Shown: positions 53,155 to 62,746, numbered from the stretch's first letter. The stretch is DNA of 64,000 bases from Brachyspira hampsonii 30446 (GCF_000316195.1 NZ_JH994111.1:1247470-1311469); one strand, 5' to 3'. Made by a program: numbers and translations. The notes: generated from the letters alone by a model not told the origin.

Positions 53155-54185
53155 AATTAGGTTTAGAAACAGAAAGTTATCATTTATTCTTTCAAAATAA
53201 AAGAATGAATATATTTGATTTTATTAATAAGACAAGTGAGCTTGGTCTAGATGGTGTTCAAATTAATATTATAAAAGATTATAATTTAGATCCTAATTGG
53301 GGAACTTTAGAGACAGATGAAATTAATCATTTGAAGAAAGTTAGAGCATTATGTGACAAATTAGGGTTATATATAGAAGTAGATACAAAAGGCATAGATT
53401 TTGAGCATCTAGAAAAAGTTCTGAAAGTGGCTCATATATTAGATGCAGAAGTTGTAAGAACATATATTCCAACGAAGGATCCTGTAATATCTGAAGAATC
53501 TGGTGCAGGCGGTAAATATGATCCTGCCAAGGTTAGACAATATTTTGATACTTCAATATACGAAGAAGCAATACCTAAGTTAGAAAAAATTATACCTATT
53601 TTAAAAAAATATAGAATCAAAATAGCTTTAGAAAATCATGAATATGAAACTTCTAAAGAATTAGTTTGGGTTATTGAAAAATTATCAAGTCCTTGGATAG
53701 GTTTATTATTTGATTTTGGTAATTCTATGATGGCTTGGGAAGATCCAATAGAAGCTGCTAATAATATGGCTCCATATACATTCTCAACACATGCTAAAGA
53801 TCATATTATAATAGAAGATCCAGAAGATGTTTATAAATATGTTGTATGCGGAATACCTATAGGTGAAGGTAATTTAGATATAAAAAAAATATATGATATT
53901 TTATATAATAAATCTCCTCTAAAAAGAATTAATATAGAATCATGCCACCCATATTGTGCACAGTTTAAAAGAGCTCCCGGTGTAGGCGGAGTAGATAAAG
54001 TAGGAGAAAATGCATTTAAAATACATCCTCAGCCTTATCCATACAATGAAATAAAGCCTTTAGAATACTATTATCCTCAAGAAATTTCTAATGAATATTT
54101 GGAAAAACTTCTTAAGGATCAGGATGAAGGGTTAAAAAGATCTGTAAAATATCTTAAAGACATAAGAGATTCGTATTTAAACTAA
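53151..54185 (+). CDS. Sugar phosphate isomerase/epimerase (xylose isomerase-like TIM barrel)
   Basis: The 344-residue protein has the AP-endonuclease-2/xylose-isomerase TIM-barrel pattern: GLDGVQINIIK near residue 33, AEVVRTYIP, IALENHEYETSKELVWVIEK with the metal-binding glutamate, IGLLFDFGNSMM, FSTHAKDH and INIESCHPYC. The enzymes use a divalent metal to isomerise or epimerise sugars or their derivatives. The substrate cannot be told. The ATG overlaps the stop of the MFS gene (ATGA), so the two are translationally coupled. A terminator follows. Confidence 0.83.
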   Translation: MKLGLETESYHLFFQNKRMNIFDFINKTSELGLDGVQINIIKDYNLDPNWGTLETDEINHLKKVRALCDKLGLYIEVDTKGIDFEHLEKVLKVAHILDAEVVRTYIPTKDPVISEESGAGGKYDPAKVRQYFDTSIYEEAIPKLEKIIPILKKYRIKIALENHEYETSKELVWVIEKLSSPWIGLLFDFGNSMMAWEDPIEAANNMAPYTFSTHAKDHIIIEDPEDVYKYVVCGIPIGEGNLDIKKIYDILYNKSPLKRINIESCHPYCAQFKRAPGVGGVDKVGENAFKIHPQPYPYNEIKPLEYYYPQEISNEYLEKLLKDQDEGLKRSVKYLKDIRDSYLN

Positions 54186-54210
54186 TACTGTATTTCTAAT
54201 TAAGATAATG

Positions 54211-54245
54211 GGAGATGCTATCATAGTATCTCCTTATTTTTTATA
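54211..54245 (+). terminator. Terminator of the MFS/isomerase operon
   Basis: GGAGATGCTAT (54211-54221) pairs with ATAGTATCTCC (54223-54233), with one G-T pair, followed by TTATTTTTTATA. Confidence 0.8.
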
Positions 54246-54254
54246 ATATATTAA

Positions 54255-55256
54255 TTAGAAAAATCCTTCGCTTTTAGCTTCTTTACTCATAAGTTCTTTT
54301 ACAGTATTTTTTATATCAGCATTATTAAAAAGTATATTGTATATTGCTTCTGTTATAGGCATATAAATATTATTTTTCTTGGCGTATTCATAAGCTGCAG
54401 TAGTAGCATATACTCCCTCAGCAACCTGTCCATGATTTTCTGCTATTACATCTTCATATTTTTTTCCTTTAGCTAAAGCCCGTCCAAGTCTGTTATTTCT
54501 GCTTAAACCGCTGGAACAAGTAACTATTAAATCCCCTATTCCAGAAAGTCCGTACATTGTATCTATTCTAGCACCTTTACTTAAAGCAAATCTCACTATT
54601 TCATGAAGTCCTCTTGTTATGAGTGCTGCTTTTGTGTTATCACCTAGATGAAGACCGTCTACTATACCTCCTGCAATGGCTATAATATTTTTTAAAGCTC
54701 CTCCTATTTCAACGCCTTTCTGATCCGTAGAATTGTATATTCTAAACTTTGGCGGGACAGTTAAAGTATCTCTAACATATTCAGAAACTCCTTTTTCACC
54801 TCCTACAACTACAGCAGTAGGCACTCCCTTAGCAGTTTCTTCTGCATGAGAAGGTCCTGAAAGTGTAAGTATAGATAAATCTCCAGATATTATACTCCTT
54901 GCAACTTCACTCATAGTTTTACCTGTTTTTCTATCAAGTCCTTTAGTTGCAGATACTAGTATTTGTTCATTACTTATATAAGGTTCTATATTGGTACAAG
55001 CCTCTGCAAATGCAAAAGACGGTGTTACTATTATAATTATTTCATTATCATTAACAGCTTCTCCAATATCCATTGTGAAATTTATATTTTTATTTAATTC
55101 TATATTCTCTAGATAATTATCATTTCTATGAGCTGTGCTTAATATTTTATAGCTTTCTTCACTATGAACCCAAACATTAATATTATGTTTTTCCGAAAAA
55201 ATATTTGCAAGTGCTAATCCCCAACCGCCTGCACCTATAATACCTACATTTGCCAT
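54255..55256 (-). CDS. gpsA: Glycerol-3-phosphate dehydrogenase [NAD(P)+]
   Basis: The 333-residue enzyme reduces dihydroxyacetone phosphate to sn-glycerol 3-phosphate for phospholipid synthesis. VGIIGAGGWGLALANIFSEK is the dinucleotide loop, LVSATKGLDRKTG and TLSGPSHAEETAKG are family motifs, and EIGGALKNIIAIAGGIVDGL carries the catalytic lysine; LSGIGDLIVTCSSGLSRNNR closes the active site. Length and order are normal. It is a lone minus-strand gene between two plus-strand operons. The gap to the tetR gene is 105 bp. Confidence 0.95.
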   Translation of the reverse strand: MANVGIIGAGGWGLALANIFSEKHNINVWVHSEESYKILSTAHRNDNYLENIELNKNINFTMDIGEAVNDNEIIIIVTPSFAFAEACTNIEPYISNEQILVSATKGLDRKTGKTMSEVARSIISGDLSILTLSGPSHAEETAKGVPTAVVVGGEKGVSEYVRDTLTVPPKFRIYNSTDQKGVEIGGALKNIIAIAGGIVDGLHLGDNTKAALITRGLHEIVRFALSKGARIDTMYGLSGIGDLIVTCSSGLSRNNRLGRALAKGKKYEDVIAENHGQVAEGVYATTAAYEYAKKNNIYMPITEAIYNILFNNADIKNTVKELMSKEAKSEGFF

Positions 55257-55361
55257 ATAATAAAAATCCGATTTTAGTTTTATAATAATAGTATATATTA
55301 GTATACATAAAAAATAATTATTATCAATATAGAATTGTAAAAATATTATGTAAACTATATT

Positions 55362-55931
55362 TTATTTAAGAGATTTATCCAATAATGCACATATATTATT
55401 TAGTAAATCCTCTTTTTTTATTTTTTTATTATTGTCATCTTTTACCCAGCAAAGTATCACAGAAACTAAAGCGCCAGAAAAGAACTGAGACATTATTTTT
55501 GTATTTTCAGCATTTTTACTTTTCATAGTTTCACCTAAATATTCTAAAAATATTTTATAAAGTGATGAAACAAATAACAGTGTATTATTAGAATCTATTA
55601 ATGATACATTAAAATACTGTCTGTTATCATCAAAATAATTAAGAACTTTTTCTAATATTTTTCTATGATTCTTTTTAAAATCATATATAGAATTATCTTT
55701 TTTTAATTCCTTTATAATATCCTCTTTTATATCATCTATAATTGAGTTTAAAAGTTCTTCTTTGTTATTAAAATGATCATAAAATGTAACTCTGTTTACC
55801 ATTGCTTTTTCACATATTTCTGTTACGCTTATATCCTTTAATGAACTATTTTTCAAAAGCTCAAGGAGAGAATCTTTTATAAGTTTTTGTGTTTTTATTA
55901 TTCTTAAATCTTTTTTTTCTTCTTTTTCCAT
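55362..55931 (-). CDS. TetR/AcrR family regulator, probable repressor of the adjacent importer operon
   Basis: The 189-residue protein has an N-terminal TetR helix-turn-helix (KNSSLKDISVTEICEKAMVN, RVTFYDHFNNKEELLNSII) and an all-helical ligand domain. The ligand is unknown. It is divergent from the Nik-like operon, whose promoter carries two 16-bp palindromes likely to be its operators. The start ATG has no Shine-Dalgarno site; 19 bases upstream begins a 74-bp MITE that replaces whatever leader the gene had. Expression may therefore come from element sequence or be weak. Confidence 0.87.
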   Translation of the reverse strand: MEKEEKKDLRIIKTQKLIKDSLLELLKNSSLKDISVTEICEKAMVNRVTFYDHFNNKEELLNSIIDDIKEDIIKELKKDNSIYDFKKNHRKILEKVLNYFDDNRQYFNVSLIDSNNTLLFVSSLYKIFLEYLGETMKSKNAENTKIMSQFFSGALVSVILCWVKDDNNKKIKKEDLLNNICALLDKSLK

Positions 55932-55950
55932 ATATATATGATAATTGCTA

Positions 55951-56024
55951 GAATTGTTTCAAAAATATTTTTATAATTAATAAATTTATATATATAATCT
56001 TGTAAAGTAGTTTTGAAACAAATC
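55951..56024. mobile_element. Short (74-bp) MITE copy 3 upstream of tetR
   Basis: The left end GAATTGTTTCAAAAATA and the inverted right end TAGTTTTGAAACAAATC match the termini of the larger MITEs, and TA flanks both sides (55949-55950, 56025-56026). CTTGTAAAGTAGTTTTGAAAC also keeps the sub-terminal ACTTGACAA-like stretch. The G+C-rich core is absent, so it is an internally deleted or minimal member. Confidence 0.7.
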
Positions 56025-56197
56025 TACTATATTTTTTATAAAACAATATTACAATAAAAATATAGTTTGTCAAAGAAAATTTATTTTTAACATTAAAATA
56101 TTAATAGTTTTTTTATATATAAAAAATTTAATTATATACAAAAATGTAGAATATGTATTATATAGCTTGCTATATAATTTAGTAAACACAATATTTA

Positions 56198-56213
56198 GTT
56201 AGTATAGACTAAC
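56198..56213. promoter_or_regulatory. Operator 1 (GTTAGTATAGACTAAC)
   Basis: A 16-bp inverted repeat (GTTAGT, ATAG, ACTAAC) ends six bases before the -35 box of the importer operon. It shares the pattern GTTAGwATAkACTAAC with operator 2, centre to centre 42 bp, that is four helical turns. It is the likely site of the divergent TetR protein. Confidence 0.7.
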
Positions 56214-56219
56214 AAAATA

Positions 56220-56247
56220 TTGACATAACAAAACAATATGTTAGAAT
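56220..56247 (+). promoter_or_regulatory. Promoter of the NikABCDE-like operon
   Basis: A perfect TTGACA (56220-56225) lies 16 bp from TAGAAT (56242-56247). The -10 box is inside operator 2, so repressor binding should block it. Confidence 0.65.
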
Positions 56248-56255
56248 ATACTAAC
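56240..56255. promoter_or_regulatory. Operator 2 (GTTAGAATATACTAAC)
   Basis: A 16-bp palindrome of arms GTTAG/CTAAC overlaps the -10 box. It differs from operator 1 at two central positions only. Confidence 0.7.
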
Positions 56256-56284
56256 AAAAAATAATAAAATAATGGAGATTTAAA

Positions 56285-57886
56285 GTGAAAGTTATGAAAA
56301 AATATTTATTACACAAAATTTTTTTGATGATGCTATTTTCAATAGTATTTCTAAACTGTTCCGGCAGCTCAGATAATAAAGAAGCTGACAGAAAAGCAAA
56401 TAATGAAGAATTAATATTTGTAAATTATAGGGATATAAGAGATTTAAATCCTCATTTGTATGCTGGAGAAATGTATGCTCAGGAAATGCTTTATGAAACA
56501 TTAGTTAATATAGGTGAAAACGGATATGAACCTTGTCTAGCAGAAAGTTGGAATATAAGTGATGACGGTAAAGTTTATACATTCAATATAAGAAAAAATG
56601 TTTATTTCTCTGACGGAGAGATATGTGATGCTAATGCTATAAAAGCTAATTTTGATGCCATCATAGAAAATAAGGACAGACATACTTGGCTTGAGATGAT
56701 GCATATATTGGATAAAGTTGAAGCAGTTGATGATTATACATTTAGGATTACTTTGACATCACCTTACTACCCTATGCTTACAGAATTAGGAGTTACAAGA
56801 CCATTTGCTATGATATCTCCAAAGGCTATGAAAAACGGTTCTACCAAAAATGGTGTTACTGAATATATAGGTACTGGTCCTTATGTTTTAGCAGAATATG
56901 AAACAGATAAATATGCTGTTTTTGAAGCAAACACTAATTATTGGGGAGAAAAGCCAAAAATTAAAAGAATAAGAGTAAAAGTTATACCTGATAATCAGAC
57001 TAGATTATTGGCTTTGGATAAAGGAGAAATAGATTTAATATTCGGCAAAAACATGATAGATTCTGATGCCATTAACAAATATAAGAATAATTCTAAATTT
57101 GTATCATCTTTATCAGCACCTACATCTACAAGACAAATAGTATTAAATACGACTCATGCAATACTATCCAATAATAATGTAAGAAAAGCATTACAGCATG
57201 CCACAGATAAAAAAGCTATATCAGATGGAATATTCTACGGATTAGAACCTCCTGCAGATACATTATTTTCAAAAACAGTTCCATACTGTGATGTAAATCT
57301 TATACCATATGAATATAATATTGAAAAGGCAAAACAATTATTAGAAGAGGAAGGCTGGATTGAAGGAAGCGATGGCATAAGAGAAAAAAACGGACAAAAA
57401 TTAAGTTTGAATATTTTATATAACAGCGACAGTGTAACAGAAAAAACTATATCTGAGTATTTGCAAGCTGAATATAAAAAGATAGGTGTTGATATTAATA
57501 TCACAGGTGAAGAAGAACAATCTTACAGAGATAATATGAAAGCAGGTAATTTTGATATGGTATTTAATATTTGCTGGGGTTCTCCTTATGATCCTCAGTC
57601 ATCATTAGCTGCTATGCGTCAAAGGGTATATGGTGATTACGCTGCTCAGCAAGGTCTTCATGATAAAAAAGAAATAGATGAGGCTATAACTAAAATTCTT
57701 TTAAGTGTAGATGATGATGAGAGAAAGAAACTGTATAACTTTGTTTTAAGCAGGCTTCATGAGGATGCAGTTTATATACCATTAACATACGAATGTAATA
57801 AAGCTGTTTATACTTCTGATTTAAAAAATGTACAATTTGCACAAACACAATATGAAGTACCTTTTTGGCTTATGTATTTTAATTAA
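56285..57886 (+). CDS. nikA: NikA-like substrate-binding lipoprotein of an ABC importer
   Basis: The 533-residue protein has a lipoprotein signal with Cys25 in FLNC and the whole length of the nickel/peptide-binding SBP_bac_5 fold. It resembles E. coli NikA along its length: RDLNPHLYAGEMYAQEMLYE, RHTWLEMMHILDKVEA, GTGPYVLAEYE, NYWGEKPKIKRI and WGSPYDPQSSLAAMR. In E. coli NikA the PYDP loop is followed by a histidine that contacts nickel complexes; here it is glutamine, so the ligand may differ (another metallophore or a peptide). Start is GTG at 56285, seven bases after GGAG; the ATG three codons later is too far from it. Confidence 0.85.
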   Translation: MKVMKKYLLHKIFLMMLFSIVFLNCSGSSDNKEADRKANNEELIFVNYRDIRDLNPHLYAGEMYAQEMLYETLVNIGENGYEPCLAESWNISDDGKVYTFNIRKNVYFSDGEICDANAIKANFDAIIENKDRHTWLEMMHILDKVEAVDDYTFRITLTSPYYPMLTELGVTRPFAMISPKAMKNGSTKNGVTEYIGTGPYVLAEYETDKYAVFEANTNYWGEKPKIKRIRVKVIPDNQTRLLALDKGEIDLIFGKNMIDSDAINKYKNNSKFVSSLSAPTSTRQIVLNTTHAILSNNNVRKALQHATDKKAISDGIFYGLEPPADTLFSKTVPYCDVNLIPYEYNIEKAKQLLEEEGWIEGSDGIREKNGQKLSLNILYNSDSVTEKTISEYLQAEYKKIGVDINITGEEEQSYRDNMKAGNFDMVFNICWGSPYDPQSSLAAMRQRVYGDYAAQQGLHDKKEIDEAITKILLSVDDDERKKLYNFVLSRLHEDAVYIPLTYECNKAVYTSDLKNVQFAQTQYEVPFWLMYFN

Positions 57887-57909
57887 TATATCTTATAGGA
57901 TTTAGTATT

Positions 57910-58848
57910 ATGAAAGCATATATTATAAAAAGAATATTAGTTACAATACCGCTTTTATTCGGCATTACATTATTAAGTTTTTTCTTTATTAATTTAATAC
58001 CTTCAGATCCTGCTGAGGTAGTTTTAAGAGTACAGCAGGTCCCTATTATTTCAGAAGAAGCTATAGAGCAAATGCGTGAGGAATTAGGTTTAAATGACCC
58101 TTTCTTTGTTAGATACTTTAGATGGATATTAGATTTTTTAAAATTGGATTTAGGTGTAAGTTATACAAATCCTTCAAGAACAGTTGTTGGAGAAATAGCA
58201 AGGTCGTTACCTGCAACTTTGCAGCTTGCATTTCTATCACTTGTGTTTGTTATAGTTTTAAGTCTGCCAATAGGTTTTTTTAGTGCGGTTTATAAAGACA
58301 GTATATTTGACAGACTAATAAGATTTATAGTATTTTCTACAACGGCAATGCCGGCTTATTGGATAGGTCTTCTTTTAATATGGTTTGTAAGTATAAAGTT
58401 AGACTTACTTCCTACAAGCGGTAATGGTACTTGGGCTCATGCTATACTCCCTGCAATAACAATATCAATAACATATATATCTACATATATAAGGCTTATA
58501 AGAAATAATATGCTTGAAAATATGAAAGAAGATTATGTATTGTATGCAAATGCAAGAGGATTAAAACAGAGAATAATATTAGTAAAACATATATTAAAAA
58601 ATTCTCTTCAGTCTTGCATAACCGCAATAGGTATGAGCATACCTCAGTTAATATCTGGTACTATAGTTGTTGAAAATGTATTTGCCTGGCCTGGTGTAGG
58701 AAGATTATGTATAGCATCCATATTTAATAGAGATTATCCTGTTATACAAGCATATATATTAATGACAGGTATTTTATTTGTATTCTTCAATTTAATTTTT
58801 GATATTGTACAAAGAATAGCTGACCCTAGACTTAGAATAGGAGAATAA
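57910..58848 (+). CDS. nikB: ABC importer permease, NikB/DppB type
   Basis: The 312-residue permease begins with the conserved KRILVTIPLLFGITLLSFFF, continues with ARSLPATLQLAFLSLVFVIV and YANARGLKQRIILVKHILKN, the EAA-type loop that contacts the ATPase, and ends with GVGRLCIASIFNRDYPVIQA and DIVQRIADPRLR. About six transmembrane segments are predicted. It forms the channel with the NikC-like subunit. It follows the binding-protein gene by 23 bp. Confidence 0.88.
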   Translation: MKAYIIKRILVTIPLLFGITLLSFFFINLIPSDPAEVVLRVQQVPIISEEAIEQMREELGLNDPFFVRYFRWILDFLKLDLGVSYTNPSRTVVGEIARSLPATLQLAFLSLVFVIVLSLPIGFFSAVYKDSIFDRLIRFIVFSTTAMPAYWIGLLLIWFVSIKLDLLPTSGNGTWAHAILPAITISITYISTYIRLIRNNMLENMKEDYVLYANARGLKQRIILVKHILKNSLQSCITAIGMSIPQLISGTIVVENVFAWPGVGRLCIASIFNRDYPVIQAYILMTGILFVFFNLIFDIVQRIADPRLRIGE

Positions 58849-58853
58849 TAAAG

Positions 58854-59678
58854 ATGTTAAAAAGATTTTTAGATAATAAAATTGCTTTTGGATGTACAGT
58901 ATTTATATTGCTTATAGCTTTAATCGGAATATTAGCTCCATTAATTGCTCCTAATGATCCTTATGCCAATAATATATTAAATAAATTTGCTGGTATATCA
59001 AAAGAATATCCTCTTGGTACAGATCAGCTTGGAAGATGCATATTATCAAGAATGATATATGGAATAAGATATACTTTATTTTTATCTTTATTAACAATGC
59101 TTGGTACTATAGCACTAGGTACTTTAATGGGTATACTTGCTGGTTATTTTAAGGGAGCTGTTGATGAAGTGATAATGAGAATAGTAGATGTAATGCTTTC
59201 ATTTCCAAGTCAGATAATGATACTTGCTGTTGTAGCTTTGCTTGGAGTTGATATTGCAAATGTTATTATAGCGAATGTATTTATTAAATGGGCTTGGTAT
59301 TCAAGAATGATAAGAACTAATGTATTAAAATATAGAGAAAAGAATTTCGTTTTATTTTCAAAAACGGTAGGTTCTCCTTCCAGATTTATATTATTTAATC
59401 ATATGGTTCCTTCAATATCATCTGAAATGATAGTGCTTGCCACTTTGGATACAGGATGGGCTATATTAAATATATCTACATTATCATTTTTAGGCTTAGG
59501 AGTTCAGGCACCTATACCAGAATGGGGAGCTATGCTTAATGAAGCAAAAAATGTAATGACTACTAATCCTAAGCAAATGATAGTACCTGGTATTGCAATA
59601 GTATTTTTGGTAGCTTCATTTAATATGCTTGGAGATGCTTTAAGAGATGTTCTTGATCCTAAAGAAAGCAGAGCGTAA
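58854..59678 (+). CDS. nikC: ABC importer permease, NikC/DppC type
   Basis: The 274-residue second permease shows the family N-terminus (LIALIGILAPLIAPNDPYAN), EYPLGTDQLGRCILSRMIYG, the EAA-type loop around FVLFSKTVGSPSRFILFNHM and GWAILNISTLSFLGLGVQAP IPEWGAML in its last third. Six segments are expected. It lies five bases after the NikB-like gene, with GGAG ahead of ATG. Confidence 0.88.
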   Translation: MLKRFLDNKIAFGCTVFILLIALIGILAPLIAPNDPYANNILNKFAGISKEYPLGTDQLGRCILSRMIYGIRYTLFLSLLTMLGTIALGTLMGILAGYFKGAVDEVIMRIVDVMLSFPSQIMILAVVALLGVDIANVIIANVFIKWAWYSRMIRTNVLKYREKNFVLFSKTVGSPSRFILFNHMVPSISSEMIVLATLDTGWAILNISTLSFLGLGVQAPIPEWGAMLNEAKNVMTTNPKQMIVPGIAIVFLVASFNMLGDALRDVLDPKESRA

Positions 59679-59699
59679 TTTTATTTAATAGGACTCAAT

Positions 59700-60527
59700 A
59701 TGAATGAAAATATTTTAGAAATAAAAAATCTCAATGTTTATTTTAGAGAAAAAAATAATAATATAAAAATAATAGATAATGTTTCTTTTTCTATTAAAGA
59801 AGGAGAATGTTTAGGTATATTGGGAGAAAGTGGAAGCGGTAAAAGTATGACTATAAAATCTATACTTCGTCTGCTTGATAATAATTTTCATGTAGAAGGA
59901 AAAGCTTTTTTTAATGATATAGATTTAATAAAAGAAAGTGCAGGCAATATAAGAAAATTAAGAGGTAACGATATATGCATGATACTTCAAAATCCTATGA
60001 CATGTTTTGACCCGCTTTATAGAATATATAATCAAATGGAAGAAACTTTTGCAGAACATACTAATTTAAATAAAGAAGAAATATATAAAAAATGCATAGA
60101 CACTTTAAATATAATGAAAATAAGAAATCCTGAAGACACAATAAAAAAATATCCGCATCAGCTTAGCGGCGGTATGCTTCAGAGAATAATGATAGGACTA
60201 GCATTATCATTAAATCCAAAACTTCTTATAGCAGATGAGCCAACTACTGCGATAGATTCTATTAGTCAAAATGCTATTATGAATGAGTTTATAAGAATAA
60301 AAAAAGAAAATAAAGTTTCTATGCTATTTATATCGCATGATCTAGGGATATTATCAAAGATATCGGATAAGATGATAGTAATGAAAAAAGGAAAAATATT
60401 AGAAAATGCTTCTGTAGCAGATATAATATTCAATAGTAAAGATGATTATACAAACTCTTTAGTATCAAAGAGAATGTCTGTTATGAAAAAATTTAATGAA
60501 ATAGTTTACGGAGATAAAATATCATGA
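59700..60527 (+). CDS. nikD: ABC importer ATPase, NikD/OppD type
   Basis: The 275-residue ATPase has Walker A (GESGSGKSMT), the Q-loop (ICMILQNPMTCFDP), the signature HQLSGGMLQRI, Walker B (LLIADEPTTAID) and the switch histidine (LFISHDLGIL). It lacks the C-terminal oligopeptide/iron-sulfur extension of larger OppD proteins, consistent with the shorter NikD type. The gene overlaps the next ATPase gene by four bases. Confidence 0.9.
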   Translation: MNENILEIKNLNVYFREKNNNIKIIDNVSFSIKEGECLGILGESGSGKSMTIKSILRLLDNNFHVEGKAFFNDIDLIKESAGNIRKLRGNDICMILQNPMTCFDPLYRIYNQMEETFAEHTNLNKEEIYKKCIDTLNIMKIRNPEDTIKKYPHQLSGGMLQRIMIGLALSLNPKLLIADEPTTAIDSISQNAIMNEFIRIKKENKVSMLFISHDLGILSKISDKMIVMKKGKILENASVADIIFNSKDDYTNSLVSKRMSVMKKFNEIVYGDKIS

Positions 60528-61393
60528 TAAATAATGAAATAATATTAGAGGCTAAAAATATTAAAGTAAGTTTTAGAAAAGAAAATCAAAAAAAAGTTTT
60601 TGGAAAGGAAAGACAGACTGTATTAAATAATGTTTCCTTTTATTTAAAAAAAGGAGAATGTCTTGGAATTATAGGAGAAAGCGGCAGCGGTAAAAGCACT
60701 TTAGGAAAGGTAGTATTGGGGCTTCAAAGACCTGAAAATGGAACAATCACTATAGACGGTACAGATCTCTATAAATATAAAAATAAAAGAAATAAAAAAA
60801 TAAGATATGATATCAGTGTTGTTTTTCAAGATTATGTCTCTTCTGTCAATCCTAGATTTACAGTTATGAGAGCTTTAGATGAGGCTATTAATGTCCATAC
60901 CATAAATACAGGAGAAGAACTTGACAAAATAAATAGAAGAAATATGGCTATAGAACTTCTAAATAATGTAGGATTAGATGAAAGTTTTTTGAATAGATAT
61001 CCGCATGAATTAAGCGGAGGACAGCTTCAAAGAATTTGCATAGCAAGGGCGGTAGCGGTTCACCCAAAAATAATTTTATTAGATGAAGCAGTAAGTTCAT
61101 TAGATGTTTCTACTCAAACTCAGATTATGGATTATTTAATGAATTTAAGAAATATATATAGCTTTTCTTATATATTCATAACGCATGATTTATCTACGAT
61201 AACATATTTATGCGATAGGGTATTATTCTTTAATAGCGGAAATATTGTAGAAGAAGTAGATGATATAAAAGAACTTAATAATGTAAAAACAGAATATGCA
61301 ATTGAACTGCTTAATTCGGTAAAAGCATTTGATATAGTAAATATATCCAAAGATTTGAAAAAAGAAGAAAAATATATACAAAAGGCAGTATAA
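60524..61393 (+). CDS. nikE: ABC importer ATPase, NikE/OppF type
   Basis: The 289-residue ATPase has Walker A (GESGSGKSTLGKVVLG), VVFQDYVSSVNPRFTV, the signature HELSGGQLQRICIARA, Walker B (IILLDEAVSSLDVSTQ) and FITHDLSTI. The SVNPR segment is typical of the OppF/NikE/DppF branch. It pairs with the NikD-like subunit to energise uptake. The ATG overlaps the previous stop (ATGA). Confidence 0.9.
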   Translation: MINNEIILEAKNIKVSFRKENQKKVFGKERQTVLNNVSFYLKKGECLGIIGESGSGKSTLGKVVLGLQRPENGTITIDGTDLYKYKNKRNKKIRYDISVVFQDYVSSVNPRFTVMRALDEAINVHTINTGEELDKINRRNMAIELLNNVGLDESFLNRYPHELSGGQLQRICIARAVAVHPKIILLDEAVSSLDVSTQTQIMDYLMNLRNIYSFSYIFITHDLSTITYLCDRVLFFNSGNIVEEVDDIKELNNVKTEYAIELLNSVKAFDIVNISKDLKKEEKYIQKAV

Positions 61394-61408
61394 TTTTATA
61401 ATAAAAAG

Positions 61409-62731
61409 ATGCATAACAATATAAAAAATTTAATAAAAGATTCTGATTATATAAAAATATTAATACCTTTTGTAATATCTACAATGACTCAGCCTCTTTT
61501 GGGAGCAGTAGACACAGCAGTTGCAGGAAGATTAGGTAATCCAGCATATATAGCAGGAGTATCAGTTGGAAGTGTTATTTTTAATACTATATATTGGGTG
61601 TTTGGATTTCTTAGAGTAAATACTACTTCATTTAGTGCTATGGCTTTGGGTACAGGAAAAACTGAAGATAGAGCTTTTGCTTTTTTTCAGCCATTGTATA
61701 TAGCATTATTTATATCATTTCTAATACTGATATTTCAGAAGGTTATTACTTTTTATACGGAAATAACTTTTGATTTAGAAACAGAAGCCTTCAATGCATT
61801 TAATATATATTATAATGTGCTTATATGGGGAGCACCATTTTTACTGTCTAACTATGTAATGCTAGGATGGCTTATGGGACAGAGAAAAATAAAGGCTTCC
61901 CTAACAATGCAGATAAGCGGAAATGTATTAAATATGACATTAGATGTATTTTTTGCTATAACATTATCTATGGGAGTATTTGGAATAGCAGCTGCTACTC
62001 TAATATCTCAAATATCTTCTTTTTTAATTGGAATATTTTTTATTATTAAATATGGTAATTTTGGAAAAATTCATTTAAAAGATTTTACTAATCTATCTAA
62101 AATGAAAAAATCTTTAATTTCAAATCTATATTTAATGCTTAGAACTATATGTCTGATAGCACAAATAAATATTTTTACCTCAAAAAGTGCATCTTTAGGT
62201 ACTATATTAATTTCATCGAACTCTATACTTCTTCAGATACAATCTATAATATCATATATGTTTGATGGAATAGCTAATACTTCAAGCGTTTATAGCGGAA
62301 AAGCTTTTGGGGCTAAAGATCAATATTTATTAAAGGCAGCAATAATAAAAAATATAAAATATAGTATTATATTTGTAATATTATTAACTGCTTTATATTT
62401 AATTTTTAATAAAACTTTTATCAATTTATTTACCAATAATATTGAAGTTTTAAGTTACTCTTATAAATATTATTTCTGGGTAGCATTATACCCTATTGTA
62501 TCAGCAATAGGACTTACTTTTTACGGTATATTTACAGGGGCTTCTTTTAATAAAGCTGTGTTTATATCGACTTTCTTAAGTTTATTATTATTTTTATTTG
62601 TACTTTTTGCGAGTTTTGATTATCTAAATAATAATGGGCTTTGGATTGCATTACTAGCTTTTTATTTTGGCAGAAGTATTTTTATACTGCCTTTTATAAA
62701 AAGTTTATTTAAAAAAATAAATAATAATTAA
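61409..62731 (+). CDS. MATE family efflux transporter (DinF-like) in the importer operon
   Basis: The 440-residue protein has about twelve hydrophobic segments and the DinF-type MATE start IPFVISTMTQPLLGAVDTAV, GRLGNPAYIAGVSVGSVIFN and LGWLMGQRKIKASL. It is a different branch from the MATE at 17116. It lies 15 bp after the last importer ATPase gene and belongs to the TetR-controlled transcript. It could export a product or a small chelator that the importer later recovers. The substrate is unknown and the ribosome site is weak. Confidence 0.85.
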   Translation: MHNNIKNLIKDSDYIKILIPFVISTMTQPLLGAVDTAVAGRLGNPAYIAGVSVGSVIFNTIYWVFGFLRVNTTSFSAMALGTGKTEDRAFAFFQPLYIALFISFLILIFQKVITFYTEITFDLETEAFNAFNIYYNVLIWGAPFLLSNYVMLGWLMGQRKIKASLTMQISGNVLNMTLDVFFAITLSMGVFGIAAATLISQISSFLIGIFFIIKYGNFGKIHLKDFTNLSKMKKSLISNLYLMLRTICLIAQINIFTSKSASLGTILISSNSILLQIQSIISYMFDGIANTSSVYSGKAFGAKDQYLLKAAIIKNIKYSIIFVILLTALYLIFNKTFINLFTNNIEVLSYSYKYYFWVALYPIVSAIGLTFYGIFTGASFNKAVFISTFLSLLLFLFVLFASFDYLNNNGLWIALLAFYFGRSIFILPFIKSLFKKINNN

Positions 62732-62746
62732 AAATGGAGTAAAATA

